Assembly (NCBI RefSeq): GCF_019049675.1
Contig: NZ_JAFMOW010000062.1
Coordinates: 124,001 to 188,000, forward strand
DNA: 64,000 nucleotides
Direction of reading: 5' to 3'
Source: Rahnella bonaserana
GTDB taxonomy: Bacteria; Pseudomonadota; Gammaproteobacteria; Enterobacterales; Enterobacteriaceae
Positions 9,024-19,813 of the stretch are shown in pieces. Both the position numbers and the translations under genes were made by a program. Under the pieces are notes generated by a model that worked only from the letters and a program-made list of their open reading frames with translations, had not been told where the DNA came from and searched no databases. Every line of letters starts with the position of its first letter. Within the stretch, counting starts at the first letter, position 1.

Positions 9024-9887
9024 CTACGCTTTGCCCGCAGTTCTCAACCAGATTTCGCGAAAACGGTGCAACGGCGAGATATTAACACCTTGCGCGACAA
9101 AACCCCGACTCCACGATGGCATTTTGTCCAAAACCTGACGGGCGGCAGACCCGGTGTCGAATTCTGCAAACACACAAGCACCTGTCCCGGTCAGTCGCGA
9201 CGGCGCGTATTCTAACAGCCAAGAAAGTAGCTGTTCAACCTCGTAAAAACGTTTTCTCGCAATCGGTTCGCAATCATTTGCGTATGGCGTGTCCAAAAGC
9301 ACATTAACAGGGCGTTTTGGCGTATTTCTGGTCAGATCAGGATCGCCGAAAATCACCGGCGTAGGAATGCTGACGCCGGGATGTGCAATCAGATACCATT
9401 TTTCTGCCGGTTCGACCGGCTGTAAAATCTCGCCAATTCCTTCGGCGAAGGCGGCATGGCCCATCACAAAGACCGGCACGTCCGCACCCAGTAACACACC
9501 CAGTTGCGCCAGTTCGGTATCGGAAAGCCCGCAATTCCAGATCGCATTCAGCGCCACCAGTACGGTCGCCGCGTTAGAAGAACCGCCGCCCAGACCGCCG
9601 CCCATCGGAATACGTTTTTTCAGCGCAATGTCAGCGCCCTGAGATGTACCCGTATGCTGCTGCAACAAACGCGCGGCGCGCACCACCAGGTTATCTTCAT
9701 CAGCCACGCCCTCAACCGGCGTGGTCAGCACGATATCACCGTCGTCACGGGCGCTAAAACTCAGGCTGTCACCGTAATCGACAAACTGAAACAGCGTCTG
9801 CAAATCATGGTAGCCATCAGGGCGCTGCCCGGTGATATAAAGGAACAAATTGAGTTTAGCCGGAGAAGGCCACAATTGCTGTGTCAT
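9024..9887 (-). CDS. ispE: 4-diphosphocytidyl-2-C-methyl-D-erythritol kinase
   Basis: 287 residues. Phosphorylates CDP-methylerythritol in the MEP pathway of isoprenoid synthesis. GHMP-kinase ATP loop '[14 protein letters not shown]' at about 95-108 and the N-terminal '[13 protein letters not shown]' with the substrate Lys are visible. Follows lolB with a single-base gap between stop and start, so the two are translated from one message, the usual enteric lolB-ispE-prs order. Confidence 0.97.
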   Translation of the reverse strand: MTQQLWPSPAKLNLFLYITGQRPDGYHDLQTLFQFVDYGDSLSFSARDDGDIVLTTPVEGVADEDNLVVRAARLLQQHTGTSQGADIALKKRIPMGGGLGGGSSNAATVLVALNAIWNCGLSDTELAQLGVLLGADVPVFVMGHAAFAEGIGEILQPVEPAEKWYLIAHPGVSIPTPVIFGDPDLTRNTPKRPVNVLLDTPYANDCEPIARKRFYEVEQLLSWLLEYAPSRLTGTGACVFAEFDTGSAARQVLDKMPSWSRGFVAQGVNISPLHRFREIWLRTAGKA

Positions 9888-9888
9888 C

Positions 9889-10512
9889 TCAGTTCAGCGT
9901 CCAGTTATCCATTTTCAGTTTGATACGCTGTTCGCCCTGTGTCATTTCCAGACGCTGCGGCAGGGAAGGTTTGGCGTCTTCGTCATAGCTCTGATACACC
10001 ACAGTGCCCGGTTTACCGTTCTGCGTGAACTTCACCTGAGACAGGCGATACTGGCTGTCGAGCGTGAAATCGGTGCCATCACCCGGCAGGCCAAGCATCC
10101 ACAGACGCAGATTAGCCAGCGGAATCGACATGCCGGTCAGCTTTTGGATCATGTCATCTGGATTATCGCTGGTGTAATGCTTGCCTTGGTTATTGGTCAG
10201 CTGAGCAATACCGCTTTGCACTTTCAGCTCCATTTCGGTGCTACCCAGCGGGTTGGTCAGCAATAAACGGTAGCTATCGGGGGAATACTGTTGCCAGAAG
10301 AAGCGGGCATAGACTTTTTGTTTATCAGAAAGATAAGCGAAAGAACCGCGGGTCTGATAATGCTCGAGCTGTTTAACCTGAGCTTCATGTTCACGCCACT
10401 GCGGAGAAGTCGGGCTGGTCGCCGGGCCTTTCGGCGCGTTAATCGAACAGGCGGCAAGAACTAAGCTTGCCAGAGGAAGAAGGCGGACGAAGTGTGCTTT
10501 ACGCATTGGCAT
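9889..10512 (-). CDS. lolB: Outer-membrane lipoprotein receptor LolB
   Basis: 207 residues from ATG 10512, the same length as E. coli LolB; the longer open frame to 10683 would place the lipoprotein signal far inside. Signal peptide with lipobox L19-A20-A21-C22, then '[23 protein letters not shown]' type beta-barrel cup sequence. Receives lipoproteins from LolA and inserts them in the outer membrane. A second ATG two codons later is possible. Divergent from hemA in relatives; here a type VI cassette separates them. Confidence 0.95.
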   Translation of the reverse strand: MPMRKAHFVRLLPLASLVLAACSINAPKGPATSPTSPQWREHEAQVKQLEHYQTRGSFAYLSDKQKVYARFFWQQYSPDSYRLLLTNPLGSTEMELKVQSGIAQLTNNQGKHYTSDNPDDMIQKLTGMSIPLANLRLWMLGLPGDGTDFTLDSQYRLSQVKFTQNGKPGTVVYQSYDEDAKPSLPQRLEMTQGEQRIKLKMDNWTLN

Positions 10513-10761
10513 AACAGATAAAATCCTTTGTGCTTTGGCGAAATGGGATGCCAGGGCAAATTTGGCGTGCGTTAGTTTAGCACAGCAGAAGCGTTGGATG
10601 ATCTCAAGCCTGCGCAGATGATCAGCGATCAATCCGTTTTGGGACAATGCTGATGTGTAAAAGGATTTGTCACTGTAAGGCACATTATCAACGATGCCGC
10701 AACAGACGAGTTTGAAGATATTCTAAGGATGTAAATAACCCTGCCCACGGCCGGGTTGTGC

Positions 10762-11004
10762 TTACGTTCTCTTTTTCAGTAAAAAGGCGATAAACCAGAT
10801 CAGGGAAATGTTCAACAGGAATGAAGTCAGATGAATGAGAGTCATAAAAATATTTGCCCATGATTCTTCTGTAATAAAACCTGTTTTTTCTGTCAAAAGT
10901 GAGTACGCAACATTTTCTGGTATTAGTGCGAAAATGGTGACGAGTATCACAATAAAAGACACCGACCCCGCAATCCAGATCAGAACATATTGGGATGGCT
11001 TCAT
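10762..11004 (-). CDS. Small two-helix membrane protein, candidate immunity protein
   Basis: 80 residues from ATG 11004, which overlaps the toxin stop codon (TGATG). Two hydrophobic helices at about 5-29 and 52-76 with a polar segment between, ending in KKRT. I recognise no family. Being the last gene of an Hcp-toxin pair and translationally coupled to the toxin, it is the obvious candidate for protection against a periplasmic cell-wall toxin (inference). The loop would face the periplasm if both termini are cytoplasmic. Confidence 0.6.
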   Translation of the reverse strand: MKPSQYVLIWIAGSVSFIVILVTIFALIPENVAYSLLTEKTGFITEESWANIFMTLIHLTSFLLNISLIWFIAFLLKKRT

Positions 11005-11480
11005 CAATACACCTGTACCGTGCCAAAAGCTTTCAGTGTAGGACTAACCATCGTGGTGGGCGTTGTTAGTAGCGCTTCTTGAAGGATGGCAAAGTGTGAC
11101 TTGCTTGTAAATGTAATGCAGCCGTTGCTGATCCCCCGATATCCGGCCGGATGCAACCTGAAATTTCCCCGTTCGACATCCTCAATAAACGTCGTGTCGT
11201 CAATCAGGTTGTCATCGCGAAATAAAGCAAACCACGATTCATGATCTGAACCGCTTACGATCGACTTTACCCAATCACGTTGCTTAAACATTAAACCACC
11301 GACCGGACGGGCAACAATGTAATATCTGCCTGGTGGTAGTAGCCCTATGTCTTTCACTGTTGTTTGTTCTGGATCGTTGCGTTGTTCGGGATTACCTGAG
11401 TATGCAGGGAAAAAACCAACCCCTGGGCAGCTTAGCGTTGATATGCCCGCTCCGTTTAATCGAAATGTGCATTTGATCAT
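11004..11480 (-). CDS. Tlde1-like (DUF2778) type VI secretion toxin
   Basis: 158 residues. Tlde1 proteins are type VI effectors with an L,D-transpeptidase-like fold that act on peptidoglycan stem peptides in the periplasm of target cells. The signature His...Ser-x-Gly-Cys is present: H110 in 'RLHPAGYRG', S118, and C121 in 'SNGCITF'. The N-terminus starts with 'CTFRLNG', followed by 'GVGFFPAYSG', both typical of the DUF2778 family. ATGA overlap with hcp upstream and TGATG overlap with the small membrane protein downstream. No signal peptide, as expected for delivery inside the Hcp tube. Family placement is from memory of motifs. Confidence 0.75.
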   Translation of the reverse strand: MIKCTFRLNGAGISTLSCPGVGFFPAYSGNPEQRNDPEQTTVKDIGLLPPGRYYIVARPVGGLMFKQRDWVKSIVSGSDHESWFALFRDDNLIDDTTFIEDVERGNFRLHPAGYRGISNGCITFTSKSHFAILQEALLTTPTTMVSPTLKAFGTVQVY

Positions 11481-11959
11481 CTGTCATTCCACGCATCTGA
11501 AAAAATGATATTCCCATCACAATGTTTCCAGGTTATTCGCTCGTAACGCAGGGAGACGGACTCAAGGTGATTATGTTTTTCAGTGGCAGGGTTTTTGCAA
11601 TCATGCATGAGGGGAAAAACAGATACGACTTTCACATTTTCCAGATGCATATTGAAGTACTCAACTTCCTGACCAGCATCATTGATGCGATACCAACGGA
11701 ACTCTGCTGATTTAAAGGTTTGGCCTTTTGCGACGGCTTTATAAAGGTATGGCGAGGAACTGTCGAATTCTTTTTCAAAAGTCAGTGCGGAATGTACACG
11801 GGTTCCGGTGATTTTTCCTGTGTAGTTATCAGTAGGCAAAAACAAGCCATGACCGAATCCCAGAACCTCAATACTGCCCTCGCGTCCATTCACGTCAACT
11901 GATCCTTTAATGTCTGCGCCGCCGTCGTCTTTAAGCCACAGGTATGCCGGTATTGCCAT
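11477..11959 (-). CDS. hcp: Hcp family type VI secretion tube protein
   Basis: 160 residues from ATG 11959 (family N-terminus MAIPAYLWLKDDGGA); an in-frame ATG two codons earlier at 11965 is also possible. Hcp hexamers stack into the tube expelled by the type VI machine and can carry small effectors in their lumen. Recognisable: 'DDGGADIKGSVDV', 'GREGSIEVLGFGHGL', 'SSSPYLYKAVAKGQT', 'KSAEFRWYRINDAGQEVEYF'. No other type VI gene (tss, vgrG, clpV) is in the window, so this is an orphan hcp that must depend on a main cluster elsewhere. Confidence 0.92.
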   Translation of the reverse strand: MAIPAYLWLKDDGGADIKGSVDVNGREGSIEVLGFGHGLFLPTDNYTGKITGTRVHSALTFEKEFDSSSPYLYKAVAKGQTFKSAEFRWYRINDAGQEVEYFNMHLENVKVVSVFPLMHDCKNPATEKHNHLESVSLRYERITWKHCDGNIIFSDAWNDR

Positions 11960-12099
11960 TTTCATAAATCCATTTTAAAAGTGAGGCTTTAGGTTATTCC
12001 TTCGTTCAGTAGGAAAAATTAGCGAACCTTGTAAAAAGTAAATTTTCAGAGATTTATTATTGATGGCAGTTAATCACCGCAGCGTGGGATTACCCTGAG

Positions 12100-12119
12100 A
12101 TGCTCTTCGGGGCATTTTT
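12100..12119 (+). terminator. Terminator-like hairpin without an upstream gene
   Basis: ATGCTC, TTCG tetraloop, GGGCAT, then five T. Good terminator shape on the plus strand, but the nearest plus-strand gene upstream is ychH. Confidence 0.45.
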
Positions 12120-12193
12120 GGGCAGTACGGAGCTTAATAGAGATGAATTAATGTGAAAAGGGCTCGGCTCACACATTACCTAAATCAGGCTAC

Positions 12194-12214
12194 AAGCCGC
12201 TTTCTGTGCGGTTT
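12194..12214 (+). terminator. Second terminator-like hairpin before hemA
   Basis: AAGCCGC, 7-nt loop, GCGGTTTT. Weaker than the one at 12100; may instead be part of the hemA leader. Confidence 0.3.
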
Positions 12215-12355
12215 TACAACCAGAACAGAAATAAACCCACATCATATTTAACCGAAGGTGCTGTTCGCCTTTTATTGATCTCGCGCATCTTGTAGAATGC
12301 GCAGCAGACGTAAACCCATACTATTATAAAGTATAAGCCGATAACCGCTTCCCAT

Positions 12356-13618
12356 ATGACCCTGCTTGCATTAGGTATCAACCATAAAACAGCCCCGGTG
12401 TCTCTGCGTGAACGGGTAACATTTTCACCCGAGACCCTCGATCAGGCGCTTTCCAGTCTTCTCCAGCAACCGCTGGTGCAGAGCGGAGTCGTGTTGTCTA
12501 CCTGTAACCGCACTGAGTTGTATCTCAGCGTCGAACAGCAGGAAAATTTGCAGGAACAGCTGGTTAAGTGGTTATGCGATTACCATCATCTGAGTGAAGA
12601 TGAAGTCCGCAAAAGCCTTTACTGGCACCATGATAACGAAGCTGTCAGCCATCTGATGCGCGTTGCCAGCGGACTGGATTCGCTGGTTCTCGGCGAGCCG
12701 CAAATCCTCGGGCAGGTTAAGAAAGCCTTCGCCGAATCGCAAAATGGTCAGGCCGTTTCCGGTGAACTTGAACGTCTGTTCCAGAAATCCTTCTCGGTAG
12801 CCAAGCGTGTGCGTACTGAAACGGATATCGGTGCCAGCGCTGTTTCGGTGGCTTTTGCTGCCTGTACGCTGGCGCGTCAGATTTTCGAATCCCTTTCCGA
12901 TGTGAATGTGTTGCTGGTCGGGGCGGGTGAAACCATCGAACTGGTCGCGCGTCATCTTCATCAGCACAACGTGCGTCACATGATGATTGCCAACCGTACG
13001 CGCGAGCGTGCGCAGGCGCTGGCGACGGAAGTGAACGCAGAAGTAATCAGTCTGCAGGATATCGATTCCCGTCTCGCTGAAGCCGACATTATCATCAGTT
13101 CCACCGCCAGCCCTCTGCCGATTATCGGTAAAGGCATGGTTGAACGCGCGTTAAAAGCCCGCCGTAACCAGCCAATGTTGATGGTGGATATTGCCGTTCC
13201 GCGTGATATCGAACCGGAAGTCGGCAAACTGGCGAACGCCTATCTGTACAGCGTCGATGACCTGCACAGCATCATTCAAAACAATCTTGCACAACGCAAA
13301 GCGGCGGCCATTCAGGCTGAAACTATCGTTGAGCAGGAGAGTTCAAACTTCATGGCCTGGCTGCGTTCGCAGGGAGCCGTTGAAATTATTCGTGATTATC
13401 GCTCACGTGCTGATATTATTCGCGCCGACGCACAAGCAAAAGCTCTTGCCGCCATTGCGCAGGGCGCTGACGTCGAAGCGGTGATCCATGAATTAGCCCA
13501 CAAATTGACAAACCGCCTTATTCACGCGCCAACCCGTTCTCTGCAACAGGCAGCAAGCGACGGTGATGTGGAGCGTTTGCAAATTTTACGCGACAGCCTC
13601 GGGCTGGGTCAGCAATAG
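12356..13618 (+). CDS. hemA: Glutamyl-tRNA reductase
   Basis: 420 residues (E. coli 418). First committed step of tetrapyrrole synthesis: reduces glutamyl-tRNA(Glu) to glutamate-1-semialdehyde with NADPH. '[16 protein letters not shown]' start and the catalytic Cys in 'STCNRTELY' (about residue 50) are visible, followed by the NADPH fold '[16 protein letters not shown]' and a C-terminal dimerisation helix. A Thr-Leu-Leu start like E. coli, where the N-terminus is a protease degron. First gene of hemA-prfA-prmC-sirB2-sirB1-kdsA. Confidence 0.97.
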   Translation: MTLLALGINHKTAPVSLRERVTFSPETLDQALSSLLQQPLVQSGVVLSTCNRTELYLSVEQQENLQEQLVKWLCDYHHLSEDEVRKSLYWHHDNEAVSHLMRVASGLDSLVLGEPQILGQVKKAFAESQNGQAVSGELERLFQKSFSVAKRVRTETDIGASAVSVAFAACTLARQIFESLSDVNVLLVGAGETIELVARHLHQHNVRHMMIANRTRERAQALATEVNAEVISLQDIDSRLAEADIIISSTASPLPIIGKGMVERALKARRNQPMLMVDIAVPRDIEPEVGKLANAYLYSVDDLHSIIQNNLAQRKAAAIQAETIVEQESSNFMAWLRSQGAVEIIRDYRSRADIIRADAQAKALAAIAQGADVEAVIHELAHKLTNRLIHAPTRSLQQAASDGDVERLQILRDSLGLGQQ

Positions 13619-13650
13619 TTCTCCTTTTCTCACAGGGTTAAACACCACGC

Positions 13651-14748
13651 ATGAAGCCTTCTATTGTTGCCAAACTGGAAGCGTTACAAGAGCGCCACGA
13701 AGAAGTGCAGGCGATGCTTGGCGATGCCAGCGTCATTGCCGATCAGGATAAATTCCGCAGTCTTTCCCGCGAATATTCACAGTTAACGGCTGTTTCTGAA
13801 TGTTTTCTGGCCTGGCGTAAGGCACAGGAGGATTTAGAAACCGCTGAGATGATGCTCAACGATCCTGCTCTTAATGATAAAGAAATGCGCGAAATGGCGC
13901 AGGATGAGATCAAAGAGTGCAAAGCCAATATCGAAGAACTCGAAGAAAAATTACAGCTTCTGTTACTGCCAAAAGATCCGGACGATGAACGCGGATGTTT
14001 CCTCGAGATTCGTGCGGGAACCGGCGGTGATGAAGCGGCTATTTTCGCCGGTGACTTGTTCCGTATGTACAGCCGTTACGCCGAAATGCGTCGCTGGCGT
14101 GTAGAAATCGTGAGCGCCAGCGAAGGCGAACACGGCGGTTATAAAGAAGTGATCGCCAAAATCAGCGGCGAGGGCGCTTACGGTCAGTTTAAATTTGAAT
14201 CAGGTGGTCACCGTGTGCAGCGAGTACCGGAAACCGAATCTCAGGGGCGTATTCATACCTCAGCCTGTACCGTGGCGGTGTTGCCTGAAATTCCTGAAGC
14301 CGAACTACCGGAAATCAACGCCGGTGATTTGCGTATCGATACGTTCCGCTCGTCGGGCGCGGGCGGTCAGCACGTTAACACCACTGACTCGGCTATCCGT
14401 ATTACGCATATTCCAACCGGTATCGTGGTGGAATGTCAGGACGAACGTTCACAGCACAAAAACAAAGCCAAAGCGATGTCTGTGCTGGGGGCGCGGATCC
14501 GTGCTGCTGAAATGGCAAAACGTCAGGCTGAAGAGTCTTCGACACGCCGTAACCTGCTTGGCAGCGGCGATCGTTCAGACCGTAACCGCACCTACAACTT
14601 CCCGCAGGGTCGCGTAACTGATCACCGCATCAACCTGACTATTTATCGTCTGGATGAAGTGATGGAAGGTAAACTGGACAGTCTGATCCAGCCGATCGTG
14701 CAGGAGTATCAGGCCGATCAGCTCGCCGCGCTTTCAGAGCAGGATTGA
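13651..14748 (+). CDS. prfA: Peptide chain release factor 1
   Basis: 365 residues. Reads UAA and UAG and releases the finished protein. GGQ in '[10 protein letters not shown]' is the catalytic loop; the codon-reading PxT tripeptide appears as P-E-T in '[10 protein letters not shown]'. Compared with my memory of the 360-residue E. coli protein there are about five extra residues in the N-terminal helical region ('[15 protein letters not shown]'). Its stop overlaps the prmC start (TGATG), coupling RF1 to the enzyme that methylates its GGQ. Confidence 0.97.
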   Translation: MKPSIVAKLEALQERHEEVQAMLGDASVIADQDKFRSLSREYSQLTAVSECFLAWRKAQEDLETAEMMLNDPALNDKEMREMAQDEIKECKANIEELEEKLQLLLLPKDPDDERGCFLEIRAGTGGDEAAIFAGDLFRMYSRYAEMRRWRVEIVSASEGEHGGYKEVIAKISGEGAYGQFKFESGGHRVQRVPETESQGRIHTSACTVAVLPEIPEAELPEINAGDLRIDTFRSSGAGGQHVNTTDSAIRITHIPTGIVVECQDERSQHKNKAKAMSVLGARIRAAEMAKRQAEESSTRRNLLGSGDRSDRNRTYNFPQGRVTDHRINLTIYRLDEVMEGKLDSLIQPIVQEYQADQLAALSEQD

Positions 14749-15581
14749 TGGATTTTCAGTCCTGGCTGCGTGACGCCACCGGTCGGCTTGCCGCGGGTGA
14801 AAGCCCGAAGCGCGATGCTGAAATCCTGCTCGGCTTTGTGACTGGCCGGGCAAGAACCTTTATCATGGCTTTTGGCGAAACGCAGCTTTCCGCTGAACAG
14901 CTTCAACAGCTCGAAACCCTGCTGGCGCGACGTGAGCAGGGTGAGCCGGTTGCTTATCTGACGGGGGAGCGCGAATTCTGGTCGCTGCCTCTCTCTGTTT
15001 CTCCTGCCACATTAATCCCGCGCCCTGATACTGAATGTCTGGTCGAACAGGCGCTTGAACGCCTGCCGGCTGAACCCGTCAGTATCCTCGACCTGGGGAC
15101 CGGCACTGGTGCTGTCGCGCTGGCTTTAGCCAGTGAACGGTCAGACTGCCAGGTCACTGGCATTGACCTGCAACCCGAGGCGGTCAGCCTCGCAAAACAC
15201 AATGCGCAGAAGCTGAATATCCTGAATGTGCAGTTTTTGCAGGGCAGTTGGTTTACGCCGGTTGCCGGAAAACGCTTTGCGTTGATTGCCAGTAATCCCC
15301 CTTATATTGATGCCACAGACTCACACCTGTTTCAGGGAGATGTGCGTTTTGAGCCCGCCAGCGCACTGGTGGCAGATAATGCCGGTCTGGCTGATCTCGC
15401 GCATATTATTGCCGCTGCACCCGCGTATCTTCAGAAGGGCGGCTGGTTATTGCTTGAGCATGGCTGGCAACAGGCGGCGCAGGTGCAAACGCTTTTCCAG
15501 GATGTCGGTTATCAGCAGGTAGCGACCGTAAAAGATTACGGCGGTAACGATCGCGTCAGCCTTGGACAATGGCCGCTGTAA
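14748..15581 (+). CDS. prmC: Release factor glutamine methyltransferase
   Basis: 277 residues starting at ATG 14748, sharing the A of the prfA stop; a TTG one codon earlier is in frame but unneeded. Methylates the Gln of the GGQ motif in RF1 and RF2 using S-adenosylmethionine. SAM motif 'ILDLGTGTGAVALAL' and the catalytic NPPY in 'IASNPPYIDATDSH' are present. N-terminal helical domain recognises the release factor. Confidence 0.96.
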   Translation: MDFQSWLRDATGRLAAGESPKRDAEILLGFVTGRARTFIMAFGETQLSAEQLQQLETLLARREQGEPVAYLTGEREFWSLPLSVSPATLIPRPDTECLVEQALERLPAEPVSILDLGTGTGAVALALASERSDCQVTGIDLQPEAVSLAKHNAQKLNILNVQFLQGSWFTPVAGKRFALIASNPPYIDATDSHLFQGDVRFEPASALVADNAGLADLAHIIAAAPAYLQKGGWLLLEHGWQQAAQVQTLFQDVGYQQVATVKDYGGNDRVSLGQWPL

Positions 15582-15660
15582 CTGAAATCAACAATTTCTA
15601 AGAATATTACTCTTTAAGAACGTCATTCTTTAAGAAAATCAAACACAAAGGAAACAGACA

Positions 15661-16050
15661 ATGGCGTATGTCTGGATTAAAAATCTGCATTTGCTGACAA
15701 TCACGCTGAGCATTGCGCTATTTGTCCTGCGATTTTTTTGGAAATGGGCGGGTTCTGCTATCATGCAGAAACGTTGGGTGAAGGTTGTTCCACATATTGT
15801 GGATACTTTACTGCTATTAAGTGGTATTTCGCTTATCTTCATCACACACTTTTATCCGTTCAGCCCACAGGGAACCTGGCTGACCGAAAAGATTTTTGGC
15901 GTTATTATCTATATTGCGTTGGGTTTTGTAGCCCTGAGCAAGCGACCAGTGAGTCAGAAAACCCGCTGGCTGGCCTTTATCCTGGCGCTTGCTTGCCTGT
16001 ATGTGATTCTTAAACTGGCGCTGACGAAAATACCGCTGCTAATGGGATAA
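15661..16050 (+). CDS. sirB2: SirB2 family inner-membrane protein
   Basis: 129 residues with four hydrophobic helices and 'KNLHLLTITLSIALFVLRFFW' (shown in part) near the start, typical of SirB2. Function unknown; the Salmonella locus was linked to SPI-1 regulation, probably through neighbouring genes. Sits between prmC and sirB1 with only 2 nt to the latter, as in other enterics. Ribosome site AAAGGA. Confidence 0.9.
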   Translation: MAYVWIKNLHLLTITLSIALFVLRFFWKWAGSAIMQKRWVKVVPHIVDTLLLLSGISLIFITHFYPFSPQGTWLTEKIFGVIIYIALGFVALSKRPVSQKTRWLAFILALACLYVILKLALTKIPLLMG

Positions 16051-16052
16051 CT

Positions 16053-16862
16053 ATGAGTACCCTTGCTGATTTTGAATTTAACAACGCCCGGCTCAGTGCC
16101 GGGGTGATCAAAGTAACAGAATCCGTGCGTTTTGATTTTAATGCGGACGACGTTCGCCATCAGTTGCAATTGCTGGTTGATGAAGCGCGCAGCGTCGTTC
16201 CTGTGGATCTTGATCAGGATCAGCAGCTCGAAGTGTTGATTGAACTGTTTTATCGTACCTGGGGTTTTGGTGGCGCGGGGGGCGTTTATCGCCTGTCTGA
16301 CGCTATCTGGATAGACAAAGTGTTGTCATCCCGCCAGGGAACCCCGGTTTCGCTGGGGGTGATTTTCCTGCATATTGCGCATGAACTTGATCTGCCGCTG
16401 ATGCCGGTCATTTTCCCGACACAACTTATCCTGCGTGCCGACTGGCTCGATGAAGAGATGTGGCTTCTCAATCCTATCAACGGCGACACGCTCAATGAAC
16501 ATATGCTCAATGTGTGGCTGAAAGGCAATCTGGGCGTGACCGCGGAAATCGAAGATGATGATCTCGATGAAGCAGAAAATACGCTGATTGTGCGTAAAAT
16601 GCTCGACACTCTGAAAGCCGCGCTGATGGAAGAAAAACAGTTTGAACTGGCTCTTCGTGCCAGTGAAACCGTATTACAGTTCGACCCGGAAGACCCGTAT
16701 GAAATCCGTGACCGCGGGCTGATTTACGCCCAGCTGGAATGTGATCACGTGGCGATTAACGATCTTAACTATTTCGTTGAGCAGTGCCCGGAAGACCCGA
16801 TTTCAGAAGTGATTAAAGTGCAAATCCACTCGATTGAGCACAAGCAAGTGACACTACATTAA
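16053..16862 (+). CDS. sirB1: SirB1 family transglutaminase-like/TPR protein
   Basis: 269 residues. N-terminal transglutaminase-like region ('FGGAGGVYRLSDAIWIDKV', 'RQGTPVSLGVIFLHIAHEL') and C-terminal tetratricopeptide-like helices ('LRASETVLQFDPEDPYEIRD'). Exact biochemical role is not established. Forms a tight pair with sirB2 and precedes kdsA by 94 nt. Confidence 0.9.
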   Translation: MSTLADFEFNNARLSAGVIKVTESVRFDFNADDVRHQLQLLVDEARSVVPVDLDQDQQLEVLIELFYRTWGFGGAGGVYRLSDAIWIDKVLSSRQGTPVSLGVIFLHIAHELDLPLMPVIFPTQLILRADWLDEEMWLLNPINGDTLNEHMLNVWLKGNLGVTAEIEDDDLDEAENTLIVRKMLDTLKAALMEEKQFELALRASETVLQFDPEDPYEIRDRGLIYAQLECDHVAINDLNYFVEQCPEDPISEVIKVQIHSIEHKQVTLH

Positions 16863-16902
16863 TTGATAATTACCTCTCGTTCCATCTGATAAATGTTGAT
16901 AA

Positions 16903-17811
<909 letters not shown>

Positions 17812-17832
17812 TCTGCCTCAGCCAGATAAAAC

Positions 17833-17856
17833 AAAGGCGACCTTCGGGTCGCCTTT
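17833..17856. terminator. Bidirectional terminator between kdsA and dauA
   Basis: AAAGGCGACC, TTCG loop, GGTCGCCTTT with T runs on both strands, between convergent genes. Confidence 0.9.
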
Positions 17857-17861
17857 TTCGT

Positions 17862-19541
17862 TTAGTGGTGATGGTGAAGGGCATCCTGCAGAGAACTGTA
17901 GAAACCCAGTTTTCCTTCCACTGGATGCATTCTGGCGCGGGCCATAGTTTTCAGTGGCTGGAAGGGGATCTCAGCAATCCGCAGTTCGGTTCCTTCCGGC
18001 AGGGCATTGATATAGTGCTGCAAAGCATTAACGCCACCGGCATCGAGCACGGCCACACGATCCCACAGCAATACAATGATTTTCTTACCGGAACTGCGTA
18101 CCTGTAATTCACTGAACAGGCGCTCAGCCGCAGCAAAGAACAGCGGACCGTTGATACGCAGAACCAGCGTATCTTCCGCAACTTCACCAGGGACTTCCGT
18201 CAGGCGGGTCAGCTTTGCTATCCGTCGCATAAACAGTAATGACGCCATCACGATACCGGCGGTAATGGCGATCACCATATCAAACAGTACCGTCAGGCTC
18301 ATGCAGGTCAGCATCACCAGAATGTCGTCTTTCGGCGCGCGGCGCAGAATATCCACGACTTTATGTGCCTCGCTCATATTCCACGCCACCATCAAAAGCA
18401 GCGCAGCCATTGCTGCAAGCGGTAACCATGAAAGCAGCGGTGCGAGAATAAGCAGGGCGAGGATCACCAGCAACGAGTGGATCACCGCAGAAACCGGCGA
18501 TGTCGCACCGGCACGGACGTTAGCTGCGGAACGGGCAATGGCCGCCGTGGCGGTGATGCCGCCAAAGAAAGGGCTGACCATATTGCCAATACCCTGACCG
18601 ATCAGCTCATTGTCCGAATGGTGTTTCTTGCCGGTCATACCATCGAGAACCACGGCGCACAGCAACGATTCAATTGCGCCCAGCATCGCCATAGAAAACG
18701 CGGCGGGCAGCAGCGCTTGTACCAGAGACCAGCTCAGTCCGCTGCCGTCGGGTTGTGTCCACGGCAGGGCGAACTGCGGCAAAATAGGCGGAATGCCGTT
18801 ACCTTGCGAACCATCCGGTAAAAGGAAATGAAAGCGAGAACCGATGGTCGCGACCGGATGTCCGGCCTGCATGAAAATAGCCATTACCGCGCAACCGGCC
18901 AGCAGCGCCGGAAGATGGCCGGGAATGCGCAATCCCAGTTTCGGCCAGAGGATTAAGACCCCGAGCGTCACAATGCCAATCGCCGCATCGCCAATATCCA
19001 GCGTCGGCAATGCCATCGCCAGCGCCGCCACTTTACTCAGATAATGCTCGGGAACGCTGGCCATCGACAGCCCGAAGAAGTCTTTAAGCTGCATCGTACC
19101 GATGGTAATCGCAATGCCGGAGGTAAACCCGAGCGTGACGGGCAACGGAATATATTCAATCAGTCTGCCAAAACGCGCCAGTCCCATCAGCAGCAACATA
19201 AAGCCGGACATCAGTGTCGCCAGCAACAGGCCGGATAACCCGAATTGCTGTGAAACGGGATAGAGGATCACCACAAATGCCGCGGTCGGTCCTGAAACGC
19301 TAAAGCGAGAGCCGCCGAAAATAGCGATAATTATCCCGGCAACCGCCGAGGTATAAAGCCCGTATTGCGGCGGCACGCCGCTGCCAATGGCCAGTGCCAT
19401 CGCAAGGGGGATCGCGATAATTCCGACGGTTACGCCAGCAATGGCGTCTTTTAGTAAACGTTGAAAGGTATATTTTTCACGAAAACAGGCGTCGGTCAGA
19501 GCACTGAAAAGTCTGATACGGCGACTTCCTGAGATATTCAT
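17862..19541 (-). CDS. dauA: DauA-type SulP transporter (C4-dicarboxylates)
   Basis: 559 residues from ATG 19541, equal to E. coli DauA; the frame runs open to 19700 but that extension is basic and not membrane-like. About 12-14 helices in residues 30-430, including '[19 protein letters not shown]', then a STAS domain from about 445 ('[18 protein letters not shown]'). Takes up aerobic C4-dicarboxylates such as succinate at acid pH in E. coli. In E. coli the gene sits between prs and ychH; here it is beside kdsA. The C-terminus ends in four His. Confidence 0.92.
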   Translation of the reverse strand: MNISGSRRIRLFSALTDACFREKYTFQRLLKDAIAGVTVGIIAIPLAMALAIGSGVPPQYGLYTSAVAGIIIAIFGGSRFSVSGPTAAFVVILYPVSQQFGLSGLLLATLMSGFMLLLMGLARFGRLIEYIPLPVTLGFTSGIAITIGTMQLKDFFGLSMASVPEHYLSKVAALAMALPTLDIGDAAIGIVTLGVLILWPKLGLRIPGHLPALLAGCAVMAIFMQAGHPVATIGSRFHFLLPDGSQGNGIPPILPQFALPWTQPDGSGLSWSLVQALLPAAFSMAMLGAIESLLCAVVLDGMTGKKHHSDNELIGQGIGNMVSPFFGGITATAAIARSAANVRAGATSPVSAVIHSLLVILALLILAPLLSWLPLAAMAALLLMVAWNMSEAHKVVDILRRAPKDDILVMLTCMSLTVLFDMVIAITAGIVMASLLFMRRIAKLTRLTEVPGEVAEDTLVLRINGPLFFAAAERLFSELQVRSSGKKIIVLLWDRVAVLDAGGVNALQHYINALPEGTELRIAEIPFQPLKTMARARMHPVEGKLGFYSSLQDALHHHH

Positions 19542-19813
19542 AGGGCGTAAACCACCTGGGGAGAAGAATTGATAATAACCCGGTATTCCGTCACCGGAAA
19601 AGTCATAGCCTACGCCGGTCTGACTCAGGTTACGTAGATATAAATCAAGACTCGATAACACTTTCCTGCGTAGTCTTCGTTTTATTGTAATGGGTGGCAA
19701 TGTGATATGCCGCCAGTTATTTCACATACGGATACGACGAAGGCATTCATCATCTATATTTATGTTAATACCCGTGAATCGACAGGTAATAGCGTAAGAG
19801 GACGCATTTAATT

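Larger units (their letters stand above)
11960..12355. other. 396-nt gap between hcp cassette and hemA
   Basis: Holds the promoters of the divergent hcp cassette (AT-rich near 12000-12060) and hemA. Two hairpins oriented as plus-strand terminators lie at 12100-12119 and 12194-12214 although no plus-strand gene precedes them within 4 kb. No coding region seen. Confidence 0.5.

Noticed and set aside
10688-11026. 112-codon minus-strand frame overlapping the immunity candidate
   Set aside because: Different frame of the same region; the two-helix protein has coupling to the toxin stop and membrane-protein character, this one has neither.
19542-19700. 53-residue N-terminal extension of DauA
   Set aside because: The extension is basic and unlike SulP proteins; starting at 19541 gives exactly the E. 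coli length.
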